Assembly (NCBI GenBank): GCA_021736785.1
Contig: JAIPFF010000020.1
Coordinates: 23,581 to 87,580, forward strand
Length of the DNA: 64,000 nucleotides
DNA from: Thiohalocapsa sp.
Lineage (GTDB): Bacteria > Pseudomonadota > Gammaproteobacteria > Chromatiales > Chromatiaceae
Reading direction: 5' to 3'
Both the position numbers and the translations under genes were made by a program. Below, piece after piece: positions 48,201-57,459 of this stretch; position 1 is the stretch's first letter, and every line of letters begins with the position of its first letter. The notes under the pieces are model-generated. The model was not told the DNA's origin. It did not search any database and saw only the letters and a program-made list of their open reading frames with translations.

Positions 48201-49512
48201 CTGTACTCGAATTCCAGCGGCGGCAGGCTGCGTGTGACACGGCTGCCGTCGGGTCGTTGTCGGTAGCCGGTTTGGGTGACGGACTGGAGGAAGCTGTAGA
48301 CGGGGTTGCGGGCGTTGGCCGGGTCTTGCTTGTAGGCGTAGGTGAAGTCCGTCGAGCGGACCAGGCAATCCTTGTCAACGTCCTGCTCGTCCGGGAAGTG
48401 ATGGAACATCAGCACGCGCTGACAGAGGCGGTAGGTGCGCACTTCGAAGCCGGCGCGGTAGCTGGAGAAGGGGTCCGGGCGGCAGGGCCAGTCAGCATCG
48501 GCGGTCGGGGTCGGTGCGTCCGTATCGTGCTCGCCGTAGTCGAGGACGACCTCGAACATCCACTTTTCGGGATCTCGTTGGCGCTGGTCGTCAGTCAGCG
48601 ATAGGGGCCGGTGCCCGTCCGTGTCAATCAGCGACGCGCGATTGCCATAGAGGATGCGTTTCAGATAGCGGTTGGTGGTGCGAGACAAGCCGCTGTCCGC
48701 GCATCGATTCCGCTCATGGGCCTGGCCGGGGCCGATCTCCTGACTATTCTCCGACGCGTAGTGGTAGACGACCGCGTTGCCTTTGTCGTCGCGCGTCTCG
48801 GCAATGAGCCAGGCGAAGACGCGTGCTGGGTCCTTGGGATGTTGGATCCGGGAATCAGCGTCACGGCCGTAGATGGTGAGGATGTTGTCCTTCGAGATGG
48901 AGCGCCAATGAACATCGGGCGGCTCCAGCGGGTCGAGTCGGGTCCAACGCTCGATGCGGGAGAAAAGACCCTCGATACGCGGACGGTAGCGGCGGATGCG
49001 GTACCCATCGCGTTCTTCTTCATGGATGACCGGCTGACCGTCAGCGCTATGCACCCAGTATTCGTCGGGCTCTGCCGTATATCCCGGGTGCGCGTCGCCC
49101 CAACTCCCGAGCGGGTCTTGGCGATATACGGGAACCAGGTCTTCGGCGCCGGACAGGACAAAGACATCTGAGTCTTCGGCGTCGAGATATTGCGGCAGAC
49201 CTTTTTCGGTCTTGCGGGTGATCGCCGGGAGCCCGAGGCTCCAGCCGAAGCCGAAAGGCCCATTTCCTGATCCGGAATCGTAGGACAGCGAGAGCTGAGG
49301 CCCGAAGCCCGCCCGACCGGGCTCGTGGCGATGGGCACGGTCATCGAGCCGGTGCCCGTGACCGGATTCGCGGCGAACTTCTCCCCAATGCCGCGCACGG
49401 CTCCTCCGCCTTTAGGCAGAGCGATCGCCGGAGGAGCCGCGGTGGCTTGATTCTGCGCGGGGCTGACCGACGACGGGCCCCGATCATTTCCTTGCGACGC
49501 TTGATGCTCCAT
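41417..49512 (-). pseudogene. TcB-TcC (SpvB/Rhs) toxin fusion with 5' frameshift
   Basis: About 2698 aa if one frameshift is bridged. ATG 49512 has GGAGG upstream, then the SpvB start (IALPKGGGAVRGIGEKF, NPVTGTGSMTVPI) breaks at about 49304-49314, where a G run in GGGCGGGC appears to lack a base; the other frame continues as GFGPQLSLSYDSG. TcB parts: VCBS/FG-GAP repeats (DLDGDGHADILIS, DLSGDGLTDLARI, DIDGSGTTDILYL). TcC/Rhs parts: YD repeats and the core end YHPYGTTAF, RYRYTGKERDEETGLNYHWA and DPNG at 42229-42240. The last 270 residues are the variable toxin. TcB-TcC forms a cocoon whose C-terminus is autocleaved and delivered by TcA. With the frameshift the product would not be made unless the shift is a sequencing error. 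Confidence 0.82.
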
Positions 49513-49867
49513 CGAGGCATCCTCCGTGCCTCTGCGATGCGCTACAGCATCACTACACATCAAGCTAGCAGCCATTCTCCGATTGGCTAGTGCCGGATCC
49601 GCCCCAGTTTGGAGCTGTCCGGAGCCTCGGTCCGTGGAATGTCAAGTTAAATAGCCAGTTATCCGCGAGTACTGCTTCGAGCGCGTCTTCTTTACGCCGG
49701 ATTAAGGAGAACAAGGGCCTTTTTGCGGTTGCCGCGAACGGACCGCCGGCCGCACGCATGAATGGTGTGCAGACGCAAGAGTCAAGCCGATGAAGCCGAG
49801 CTTTCGCCGTCGCCCCACGGGCTGACCTCCGCCACCCTATCGTCTCCCGATCCCCGGAGGCGAGACG
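49513..49867. other. Divergent intergenic region between Tc toxin and traL
   Basis: About 355 bp separating the minus-strand toxin operon from plus-strand traL. It should contain the toxin promoter and perhaps the promoter of traLEKB. No clear operator, terminator or gene was identified; a GGAGG ribosome site for traL lies at its right end. Confidence 0.4.
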
Positions 49868-50149
49868 ATGCAACCGCTGGAACTCCCGCACGGTGTCGAC
49901 GATCCGCCGTCGCTGCTGCTGTGGCGGCTGGATGATCTGATTCCGCTGATTCTGATGCTGGTGATCGGCATGTTGACCGATCGCCTGGTGATGTTCCTGT
50001 TGCTCGGGCTTGTGCTGTCGCGGTTGTACGGGCGCTTTCGGGACAGCCGCCCGGACGGGTTCGCGCTGCACTGGTGCTACTGGCACGGGTTGGTGCCGCT
50101 GCGCGCGCGCAGTTGTCCGAACCCGTTTAGCCGCGTCTGGCGTGCCTGA
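49868..50149 (+). CDS. traL: Conjugative pilus assembly protein TraL
   Basis: 93 aa. Start ATG 49868 with GGAGG 9 nt upstream. Two hydrophobic stretches (about 22-42 and 45-60, LIPLILMLVIGMLTDRL and VMFLLLGLVLS) mark a small inner-membrane protein with the polar C-terminal GFALHWCYWHGLVPLRA stretch typical of TraL. It belongs to the mating-pair formation type IV secretion system and starts the traL-traE-traK-traB order. Confidence 0.9.
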   Translation: MQPLELPHGVDDPPSLLLWRLDDLIPLILMLVIGMLTDRLVMFLLLGLVLSRLYGRFRDSRPDGFALHWCYWHGLVPLRARSCPNPFSRVWRA

Positions 50150-50157
50150 GCCTGTCG

Positions 50158-50733
50158 ATGGACTACCGCACGCTGACGCGGACCTGGCGCGGCATCACTG
50201 CCGAGAACCGCTTTCATCGCCTCGTCGTCGCGCTGCTGCTGCTGGCGAACCTGCTGACCCTGGTCGCGCTGGGGCGGGCAGACCGCACCGTCGTGCTGGT
50301 ACCGCCGATCCTGGAAGGGGAGGTGAACATCGCCCGCGACAAGGCGAGCCGCGACGTGAAGGAGGCGTGGGCGGTGCATGTCGCAGGGCTGCTCGGCAAT
50401 GTCGGTGCGGATTCGGCGGACTTCATCCGCACGGCGCTGGAGCCGCTGTTGGCGCCCGCGCTGCGCCGCGAGGTTTCCGCCGTGATCGGCGATCAGGTGG
50501 ACGCGATCAAGCGCGAGCGGGTCTCGATGCATTTCACGCCGAACGCGCTGGCCTACGACGCCGGGAGCGACACCTTCTTCGTGACGGGCCTGCAGGTCAG
50601 CGCCGGGCCGGGCGCCGAGCCCGTGCGCCGGCAGCGCACGTTCGAGGTCCGTGTCGGCTTTCGCCACTACCGCCCGGTGATCGCGCACCTGGATGTCTAC
50701 GCCGGCGGTCCCCGCAACCGGGATCAGCCCTGA
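50158..50733 (+). CDS. traE: Conjugative transfer protein TraE
   Basis: 191 aa, 8 bp after traL. A membrane helix near residues 22-42 (VVALLLLANLLTLVALG) is followed by a periplasmic TraE/VirB8-like domain (VLVPPILEGEV, TPNALAYDAGSDTFFVTG, FRHYRPVIAHLDVY). TraE is an inner-membrane scaffold of the F-type transfer apparatus. 10 bp separate it from traK. Confidence 0.9.
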   Translation: MDYRTLTRTWRGITAENRFHRLVVALLLLANLLTLVALGRADRTVVLVPPILEGEVNIARDKASRDVKEAWAVHVAGLLGNVGADSADFIRTALEPLLAPALRREVSAVIGDQVDAIKRERVSMHFTPNALAYDAGSDTFFVTGLQVSAGPGAEPVRRQRTFEVRVGFRHYRPVIAHLDVYAGGPRNRDQP

Positions 50734-50743
50734 GGTCGTCGTC

Positions 50744-51664
50744 ATGTTCCGAAATCCGCACGCTTTGCGCTCGCAGTCCACGGCCGTTCTTGTCGTGCTC
50801 ACCCTCGCGGCCGCCGGCCTGCCGGTGGATGCCGAGAGCCCGTTCCTGCGCACCGCCTTCGGCTCGGAGCGCTTCGGCGCCGACGCGGGCGACGCACAGC
50901 CGGTGCTCGAGCTCGGGCCGCGGACGGTCACCGTCAAACCGGGCTCGAATGCGATCTTGGAACTGGCCATCGACCATTTGAACCGGATCGTCACGCCGTT
51001 TTCGCGACCGTCGGTGCGCACGGTGTCGGACATCTCCACCGAGGTCGACGGCAACGTGCTCTACGTCGCCACCGCCGAGGAGACACCGGCGACGCTCTAT
51101 ATCACCGACGCCGACGACGCGCGCACGACGGTGGCCTTGACCCTGGCACCGCGCCGCGTCCCGCCGCGGGAGGTTCATCTGCGGGTGCCCGGTGTCGAAG
51201 CCGGCCGCAAGCGCGGCTCGGCCGACGTGGAGTTTGCGGGTCCGTCCGCGCCTGCGTTGCCGCCCGCGATCGCCGCGACTTGGCGCCAGCCCCAGCGCTA
51301 CATCGAGGAGCTGACCGCGGGCTTTCGCGCGATCGCCCTGGGCGAGGCGCCCGATGGCTATACCGAGCGCCGGGCCCGTGCCTCGGACACCGTCACCTGC
51401 GGAGAAGGGCTCGGTATCCGCCGCGCCCGCGCGTTCGACGGGGGCCCGCTGCGTTTCGTGACGGCGCGGGTGCGGGCGAAGACGGCGGGCACGCCTGCGC
51501 TCGACGAGTCCAACTGTCGGCTGCGCTCCGGGGCGCCGATCGCGGCGATCGCGCTCTGGCCGAGCGGACCGCTGACGCTGGGCGCCGAGGCGGACCTGAT
51601 CGTCGCCATCCGCGCGGACGGCGACGACCAACGGCGCGAGCCGGCTCAGGGGCGTCGGCCATGA
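50744..51664 (+). CDS. traK: Conjugative transfer protein TraK
   Basis: 306 aa from ATG 50744. Signal peptide (VLVVLTLAAAGLPVDA), then a secretin-like N-terminal domain (TVKPGSNAILELAIDHLNRI, VDGNVLYVAT) and a C-terminal beta-rich half. TraK is the VirB9-like outer-membrane-complex component and interacts with TraB and TraV. Located in the conserved order between traE and traB. Confidence 0.88.
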   Translation: MFRNPHALRSQSTAVLVVLTLAAAGLPVDAESPFLRTAFGSERFGADAGDAQPVLELGPRTVTVKPGSNAILELAIDHLNRIVTPFSRPSVRTVSDISTEVDGNVLYVATAEETPATLYITDADDARTTVALTLAPRRVPPREVHLRVPGVEAGRKRGSADVEFAGPSAPALPPAIAATWRQPQRYIEELTAGFRAIALGEAPDGYTERRARASDTVTCGEGLGIRRARAFDGGPLRFVTARVRAKTAGTPALDESNCRLRSGAPIAAIALWPSGPLTLGAEADLIVAIRADGDDQRREPAQGRRP

Positions 51665-51707
51665 GACGCGGCCGCAGGCAACAAGTACGCAGGAGACACG
51701 CGGCCCG

Positions 51708-53060
51708 ATGACCGGTCTCACCAGCACCTGGGACTCGCTGTCTCCGCGCGCCCGCCAGTGGCTGACGCTCGGCGCCGGCGGCCTGGTGGTTGCGGCGCTG
51801 GCCCTGTTGATCGCGACGGCGCCCGACGAGCGCGAGCGCACCGCCGAGGAGCGCAAGCGCATGGTCTCCAACCTGCTGACCGACGTCGATCCGAGGAACC
51901 TCGGCATCGACGGGCTCGGCCGACGCATGAAGACGCTCGAAGGCGAGGTGCGCAAGATCGCCTACAGCCTGGAGCAGCTCGGGCTCGACGATGCCGACAA
52001 CGACGGCGCGCGGGCGCAATTGCTGCAGACCCTGCGCCGCGAGCGCGAGGCGGAGTTGGAGGCGCTGCAGCGCGAGCTTGCGCGGCTGCGTGATGCGTTG
52101 GACTCGCGCGCGCAAGACCCTGTGTCGTCCGTGCCGGGCACCTTCACGCCGCCCGCACCCTCGGACCCGGCGACCGGCGCGCTCGACGCAACGACGCCCG
52201 GTCCATCCTCGCTGCAACCCTCTGTCCCGCGTCCGGAACCACCACCGCTGGACCGACTCTTCGATCCGCCCCCGACCGCGAGACCCCAGCCGGCCAACCG
52301 GCCCGCCAATCAGCCCGCCGCGGCAAAGTCCTCGCCGAGCATCCGTCATCTGAAAGACGATGCCGCGGCTTCGCAGCCGACACCCGCGGAGCAGGCCGCC
52401 GCCGCCATCCCCGAGGTTCGCATTCCCGCCGGCAGCATCCTGCAGGGGGTGTTCCTGTCCGGCATGGACGCGCCGACCGGCCGTGCGGCGCGCCAAGATC
52501 CGTATCCCGCGCTGCTGCGCCTGAAGCACGACGCGATTCTGCCGAACCGCTTCCGCGCCGATATCCGCGAATGCTTTCTCCTGGTCGGGGGCTACGGCGA
52601 CTTGGGCTCGGAGCGGGTGTATCTGCGCGCGGAGTCCATCAACTGCGTGCGCCGGGACGGGCGCACCATCGAGGTCGCCATCGACGGCTACGCGGTCGGC
52701 GAAGACGGCAAGGTCGGCGTGCGCGGGCGCCTGGTCAACAAGCAGGGCCAGGTGATCGGCCGCGCGATGCAAGTGAGCTTCCTGCAGGGCTTCAGCCGGC
52801 TGTTCAGCACCGTGCCGGTGACCACGGTGGCCAGCGGCGGCGGCGCGGTGCCGTATCAGCAGGTCTTCTCGACCGAGTCGCTGCAGGGTGCGGCCATCGC
52901 CGGCACCGGCAAGGCGCTGGACCGACTCGCCGAGTACTACCTGGACCTCGCCGAGTGTTTGGTCCCGGATAATTCCTGGCCCAGAAGGAGCTATGCTCTG
53001 TTCCTAGCTAGGGGCGTGATGGAAGCCCTCGCCGCCGGGGCCGACGCAGGGAGCCCGTAG
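51708..53060 (+). pseudogene. traB: Conjugative transfer protein TraB, 3' end replaced by an insertion sequence
   Basis: Residues 1-416 are TraB: a membrane helix near 18-38, coiled coil (about 60-140), Pro-rich linker (140-240) and the VirB10-like domain (IPAGSILQGVFLSGMDAPTG, FRADIRECFLLVGGYGD, KQGQVIGRAMQVSFLQG, LAEYYLDLAE). At 52955 the reading enters the IS481-type element, which adds 34 unrelated residues (starting CLVPDNSWP) before a stop. The native C-terminus, about 20-25 residues in homologues, is missing, and no traV/traA/traC follow. Start ATG 51708. TraB spans the cell envelope in the mating channel, so conjugation is probably impaired unless the end is dispensable. Confidence 0.85.
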
Positions 53061-54118
53061 GGCGAGCGCAGTCGGCCCCGGCGGCGGCGCGCCGCACGAG
53101 GCAGTCCGTTGCGCACCGTTTCACACGGGAGACCCCGAAACCGATGGAAGTCCGCCTGCACAAGAACGCCCGTACTACGCCCGCCATCCGGCGCGAGTTG
53201 CAGTCCTCCGACGCGCCGACGGCGGTGCTCGCGCGACAGTACAACCTCAGCGACGAGACCGTGCGCAAGTCGCGCACGCGCGCGCACGTGCGGGATGCCT
53301 CGCACTGCCCGCATCGCCTGCAGACCACCCTCACGCCGGCGCAGGAGGTGCTCTGGTGGTGGAACTGCGCAAGACCACGCTGCTGCCGCTCGACGACCTG
53401 CTCGCCGTGGTGCGCGAGTTCATCAACGCCGGCGTCTCGCGCTCCGGGCTCGATCGCTGCCTGCGCCGCCACGGCGTCGCCAAACTCGCCGCGCTGCGCC
53501 CGAAGGAGGAACCGCCCCGCGCCCCCGCCAAGGGCTTCAAAGCCTACACACCGGGCTTCGTGCACGTGGACGTCAAGTACCTCCCGCAGATGCCCGACGA
53601 GGATCAGCGCACCTACCTCTTCGTCGCCATCGACCGCGCCACCCGCTGGGTGTACCTCGAACGCTTGCCAGACAAGTCCGCAAAGAGCGCCAGCGCCTTC
53701 CTCAAGCGCCTGATCGCCGCAGCGCCGTTCAAACTGCGCACCCTCGAGACCGATAACGGCAAGGAGTTCACCGACCGTTTCTGCGCCACCGGCGAGCGCA
53801 AGCCCACCGGGCGTCACCCGCTCGATCGCCTGTGCGCCGAACAACACATCGAGCATCGCTTGATCAAACCCGCTCGACCGCAAACAAACGGCATGGTCGA
53901 GCGCTTCAACGGGCGCATCGCCGAGGTCCTCGCCACCACCCGCTTTCGCACCGGCGAACACCTCGACGACACCCTGCAACGCTATGCAACGCTCTACAAT
54001 CACCATATCCCGCAACGCAACCTCGGCCACATCAGCCCGGTACAGGCGCTCATCGATTGGCATCAAAAGCAGCGGGAGCTCTTTGTTGTCGACCCTATTA
54101 ATCTGCCGGGACCTGACA
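52956..54118 (+). mobile_element. IS481-type insertion sequence
   Basis: About 1163 bp bounded by imperfect terminal inverted repeats: left TGTTTGGTCCCGGA at 52956 and right end complement TGTCAGGTCCCGGC at 54105-54118 (11 of 14 match). It contains a frameshifted transposase with HTH and DDE (rve) parts. The bases flanking the two ends (GCCGAG left, ATTACC right) do not form a target duplication, pointing to deletion or rearrangement after insertion. Confidence 0.75.
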
Positions 54119-54159
54119 ATTACCGTACAAACGAAACACACTCATTACCCAGTTTCTGA
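53144..54159 (+). pseudogene. IS481-family transposase, frameshifted
   Basis: The N-terminal HTH part (HKNARTTPAIRRELQSS, LARQYNLSDETVRK, HRLQTTLTPAQE) and the catalytic part (VELRKTTLLPLDDLLAVV, HVDVKYLPQM with the first Asp, ETDNGKEFTDRF with the second, RPQTNGMVERFNGR with Glu) lie in two frames, switching near 53340-53365 (CTCTGGTGGTGG). A one-base indel is the simplest explanation. The catalytic reading frame runs through the right inverted repeat into flanking DNA to 54159, so its last residues are not native. Confidence 0.8.
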
Positions 54160-55613
54160 TATCCATGATCACATTCCCAGGAACGCCCCGTGTAGTCTAC
54201 GTGGGCATTCCTGGGTACATGGAATTTCTTACATTCGCCTCCCTCAGATCTATAGCCACGATCACACTCCCAATTTCGGCCCGTATAGTCGACGTGAGCA
54301 TTTTGGGGCACTCTAAACTGCACGCATTTATTGCCATCTTGCACATAACCGCGATCACATTCCCAGTTGCGGCCCGTGTAATCGATATGTGCATATAATG
54401 GAACGTTGAGCTTCACACATTCGTTGTTGACCTGCCTAAAACCGCGATCACACTCCCAATCGCGTCCCGTGTAGTCAATATGGGAGTTGGCAGGCATTCG
54501 AATCCTTCTGCATTCATTACCGACCTGACGAAACCCCCGATCACACTCCCAGTTTCGCCCTGTGTAATCAATATGCGCGTTCGCTGGGATTCCACTCGAC
54601 CTTCTTGTTTCCTGCGCTGGTCTCGATTCAACTCTCGGAAGCGAGTTGGCACGCTGATTAGCAACTCGCCTCAACACAGCAAGAAGATACTGGTCAATCC
54701 AACCATCCTCGGTGATGCCTGCGTCACGCTGAAAGGCCTTCACCCCGTCGGCAGTCCTGCGACCGTAATCGCCATCCACTGGTCCGGGATCGTAACCGAG
54801 GTCGGTCAGAAGCTGTTGAGCCTCCCTCGTATATTGGGCATTGGGTTTCTTGGGAGCGGTGCTGGTAGATACGCCTGGTGAAGCCGATGGATCGGAGGGT
54901 TGATAGGAACGCCCCAACTGTCTGGCCTCGCGGATGGCCTCCGCGACGATCTGGCTTCGGTAGGCTTCAACATCACGTTCAGCTCGAGACTGGGAACCCT
55001 CGCGATACCGGTAGCTCCCGCAGCGGTTGTTGTAATCATTGACAATTCGGTTGAATTCATCGATTGCCGCGTTGTTATCGACAACGTCCCGCATCGCTTC
55101 AATGCGAATGCCCTCCCGGATACACCAGCGAATTTCCGGCACGGACAGCAAGTTGTTTGTGCCAACCGAAGGCTTTGTATATTGCAGTCTAGTGCTCTGG
55201 GTTGTGCTTGGCGTTTGAGCTGCCGGAGCCGGGGTGCTCTCTGGGTAGCTGTAGCTTTCCGACGACGATGGCGCGGTGTACGATGGCTTTTTGTTACTCT
55301 GCCCGGCATTATAAATCACCCAGATCATAAACGCGACGCCGATAATGCCAAGAATCCATTTGCCGCCCGAACCGCCGCCGCTTTTGCCGGAACTCACGGT
55401 TTCAATAGGCGGTGGAGAGCTTGTCGTTTTTCGCTCGGGTCCGGAAGGAGCTGCTTTCCGTTGAGGTTGGGGGGGTTGCTTAGGCGTTGCGGGCTTAGCC
55501 TCCGTTTTTGGCTCAGGCTTTATTAGCCCATCGATACCACTGACCTCGGACGCCAAGTCGGAAAGCCCGGAGAAGCCCTTTTTGTCCTTCTCCTTATCAC
55601 CAATCATGGGCAT
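54120..55613 (-). CDS. Membrane protein with peptidoglycan-binding domain and five Cys-rich repeats
   Basis: 497 aa. The N-terminus carries KKGFSGLSDLASEVSG, a motif shared with the next gene upstream. After a Pro-rich segment one membrane helix follows (about 85-105, GGKWILGIIGVAFMIWVIYN). Residues about 275-325 are a PG_binding_1-type domain (AQQLLTDLGYDPGPVDGDYG). The C-terminal 155 residues are five tandem ~31-residue repeats of the form NAHIDYTGRNWECDRGFR ending in NEC, each with two Cys. The stop codon sits next to the IS481-type end, so a longer original C-terminus cannot be excluded. Probably anchored in the inner membrane with the repeats in the periplasm. Function unknown; last gene of the chaperone-like operon. 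Confidence 0.7.
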   Translation of the reverse strand: MPMIGDKEKDKKGFSGLSDLASEVSGIDGLIKPEPKTEAKPATPKQPPQPQRKAAPSGPERKTTSSPPPIETVSSGKSGGGSGGKWILGIIGVAFMIWVIYNAGQSNKKPSYTAPSSSESYSYPESTPAPAAQTPSTTQSTRLQYTKPSVGTNNLLSVPEIRWCIREGIRIEAMRDVVDNNAAIDEFNRIVNDYNNRCGSYRYREGSQSRAERDVEAYRSQIVAEAIREARQLGRSYQPSDPSASPGVSTSTAPKKPNAQYTREAQQLLTDLGYDPGPVDGDYGRRTADGVKAFQRDAGITEDGWIDQYLLAVLRRVANQRANSLPRVESRPAQETRRSSGIPANAHIDYTGRNWECDRGFRQVGNECRRIRMPANSHIDYTGRDWECDRGFRQVNNECVKLNVPLYAHIDYTGRNWECDRGYVQDGNKCVQFRVPQNAHVDYTGRNWECDRGYRSEGGECKKFHVPRNAHVDYTGRSWECDHGYQKLGNECVSFVR

Positions 55614-55655
55614 CGACCCCTTCCTTTTCGCACATAAACTTCATGCCGAGCTCCG

Positions 55656-56405
55656 TCATATGAACGTCAGCCCCCAAGCGCTGAGGCCACCAATGCCCAT
55701 AAACAAGAAAATCACCGGGGAACATCCAGGGTTCTTCTTTTTCGCGGGCAGTCCCGTTTCCGGATGCCCATGCGCCTGCGCCAGGTCGCCTATCATCTTT
55801 GGCCGGCCGCTTACTCCCAACTGCCGACCCAGGATTTCGAAAAACCTCCGCTTGACCGACTGTCGGCTTGTGTCGCCATTATAATCACCAAGGTTCATTC
55901 GCGTCTCGCCGGTGAAGAGACCAATCATCAGCGGTCCCATTGTGCTGCCACCCGCGGCTTGAAAGAGCTCGCCAGCTTGGTTGCCGAGCATTTTGGCGAG
56001 CATACCCATATCGGCCTGCTCAAGGGCAATGGTCATGATGGGTCGGTGGGATGGACCGTGCGGATTCCTGTCGATGCGGTAGAAAACCGACATGGCGTAG
56101 TGGTAGGTCATCGCCCCGCGCTCGGCTTTCGTCCCCTGCATTTCCATAGTGAGGTCAAGAACGGTCTTCGGCTCCTGTTGAAAAGTCAGGAAGAAATCCC
56201 CCCAGACCCAGGTCTCCCCATCATCGACGCTGGACCATGGAGCAGGAAGGGTCGGCCATTCGGTCAGCTCCAGCAAGGCGAACACTGGTTTTTGTGGCGG
56301 TGATGGCTGTGGGCTGGCGTGGCGTTGTGCCTGCGCGACAGTCCGGGTGTCCGAGGTCAGGTCGGAGAGCCCAGAAAACCCTTGTTTGTCATCTTTGTTA
56401 CTCAT
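55656..56405 (-). CDS. C-terminally anchored protein with GFSGLSDL motif
   Basis: 249 aa. Begins with KQGFSGLSDLTS, nearly identical to the N-terminal motif of the downstream protein. A globular middle (about 45-205: TVLDLTMEMQGTKAERGAMT, YRIDRNPHGPSHRP) has no recognised family. A hydrophobic C-terminus (about 227-249, VIFLFMGIGGLSAWGLTFI) predicts a tail anchor. The ribosome site GGTGAG abuts the end of the IS1595-like element, so the element may now supply part of the leader. 42 bp upstream of the next gene. Confidence 0.65.
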   Translation of the reverse strand: MSNKDDKQGFSGLSDLTSDTRTVAQAQRHASPQPSPPQKPVFALLELTEWPTLPAPWSSVDDGETWVWGDFFLTFQQEPKTVLDLTMEMQGTKAERGAMTYHYAMSVFYRIDRNPHGPSHRPIMTIALEQADMGMLAKMLGNQAGELFQAAGGSTMGPLMIGLFTGETRMNLGDYNGDTSRQSVKRRFFEILGRQLGVSGRPKMIGDLAQAHGHPETGLPAKKKNPGCSPVIFLFMGIGGLSAWGLTFI

Positions 56406-56411
56406 GCGCTC

Positions 56412-57454
56412 ACCTGATTATTTACCAATGTCAGCAGGCGCGGTTTTTGAGCCCCTGCCGGGCGCAAACGGTCCCCTGGAGCACCACACGGGTCGACGCC
56501 ATGCCACAGAACACGACCCAGTCTCAGAAAGGTTTTAGTTTGCGAGATTTCGTGCGGCAGTACGGCAACGAGGCGCAGTGTGCGGACGCGCTGGACCGCT
56601 GGCGCTGGCCGCAGGGGTTCGTGTGCCCGGCCTGCGGGCATGCGGCCGAGCCGGTGCGGCTGCGCACGCGCGAACTGTTGCAGTGTCGTCACTGCCACCA
56701 TCAGACCTCGGTCACCGCCAGGACGATCTTCGTCGCCACCAAGCTCCCCTTGACGACGTGGTTCCTGGCAATGTTCTTCCTCACGCAGCAGAAGAACGGG
56801 ATCTCCGCGCTCGAGCTCATGCGTCATCTCGGTGCGTAGTACCGGACTGCGTGGCGTGTGAAGCATAAGCTGCTGCAAGTGATGACGGAGCACGACGACG
56901 GCTGGCGGCTGTGCGGCTTGATCCAGGTCGACGATGCCTACTGGGGGGAGAACGTCACCACGACACGCCAGGGCGCGGCTCACCGAGCAAGGTGCCCTTC
57001 CTCGCCGCCTTGGCCTGCAACGAGGACGGCCACCCGATCGCGCTGCGCCTGGGCAAGGTGGCCGGCTTCCGCAAAACAGAGGCTGAGCACTTCGCCAAGC
57101 GCCACATAAACCCCGTTGCCACCGTCCTCAGCGACGGGCTCGCCTGCTCTCGCGGTTTCGCCAGCGCCGGCTTCGAGCGCCAGCCGGTGGTCACCGGCGG
57201 ACACCGCAGTATGGAACTGCGCGAATTCCAGTGGCTCAACACCATACTCGGCAACGTCAAAAGTGCCATGCAAGGCACCTATCATCAGGCGAGTGGAAAG
57301 CACCTGCCGCGCTACCTCGGCGAGTTCTGCTACCGCTGCAATCGCCGCTTCGACCTCGCCGCCTTGCGCCCGCGCCTCGGCTGGGCCGCCGTACGGACGC
57401 CACCCATGCCGAATCGGCTGCTCGCCCTGGCTGCGGCATGTTGATAATCAGGTG
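56412..57454 (+). mobile_element. Decayed IS1595-family insertion sequence
   Basis: About 1.04 kb with inverted ends CACCTGATTAT at 56412-56422 and its complement at 57444-57454. It contains a broken IS1595-type transposase in opposite orientation to the operon it interrupts. An exact target duplication was not found (CATGCGCT left, CGTGCTTA right). It separates the J-like gene from the two membrane-protein genes. Confidence 0.65.
56501..57444 (+). pseudogene. IS1595-family transposase with stop codon and frameshift
   Basis: Starts ATG 56501 and shows the IS1595 zinc ribbon (CPACGH, CRHCHHQTS) and LPLTTWFLAMFFLTQQKNG. An in-frame TAG at 56837-56839 follows HLGA, after which the frame continues with YRTAWRVKHKLLQVM and QVDDAYWGE (first catalytic Asp). 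A further frameshift near 56945-56970 leads to PSKVPFLAALACNEDG, LSDGLACSRGF and RYLGEFCYRCNRRFDL. At least two lesions, so inactive. Confidence 0.8.
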
Positions 57455-57459
57455 CGTGC

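Larger units (their letters stand above)
13707..52955. mobile_element. ICE-like conjugative element segment (MobH, SXT/R391-type tra genes) with cargo
   Basis: FlhDC-like activators, a ParM/ParR-like pair, TraI (MobH), TraD, DUF4400 protein, then traL-traE-traK-traB occur in the order typical of SXT/R391-type elements. Two cargo blocks interrupt them: the two-component/TonB/phytochelatin-synthase genes and the Tc toxin locus. No integrase or att site is inside the window, so the true ends are unknown; the right part is broken at traB by an IS481-type element. Confidence 0.6.
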
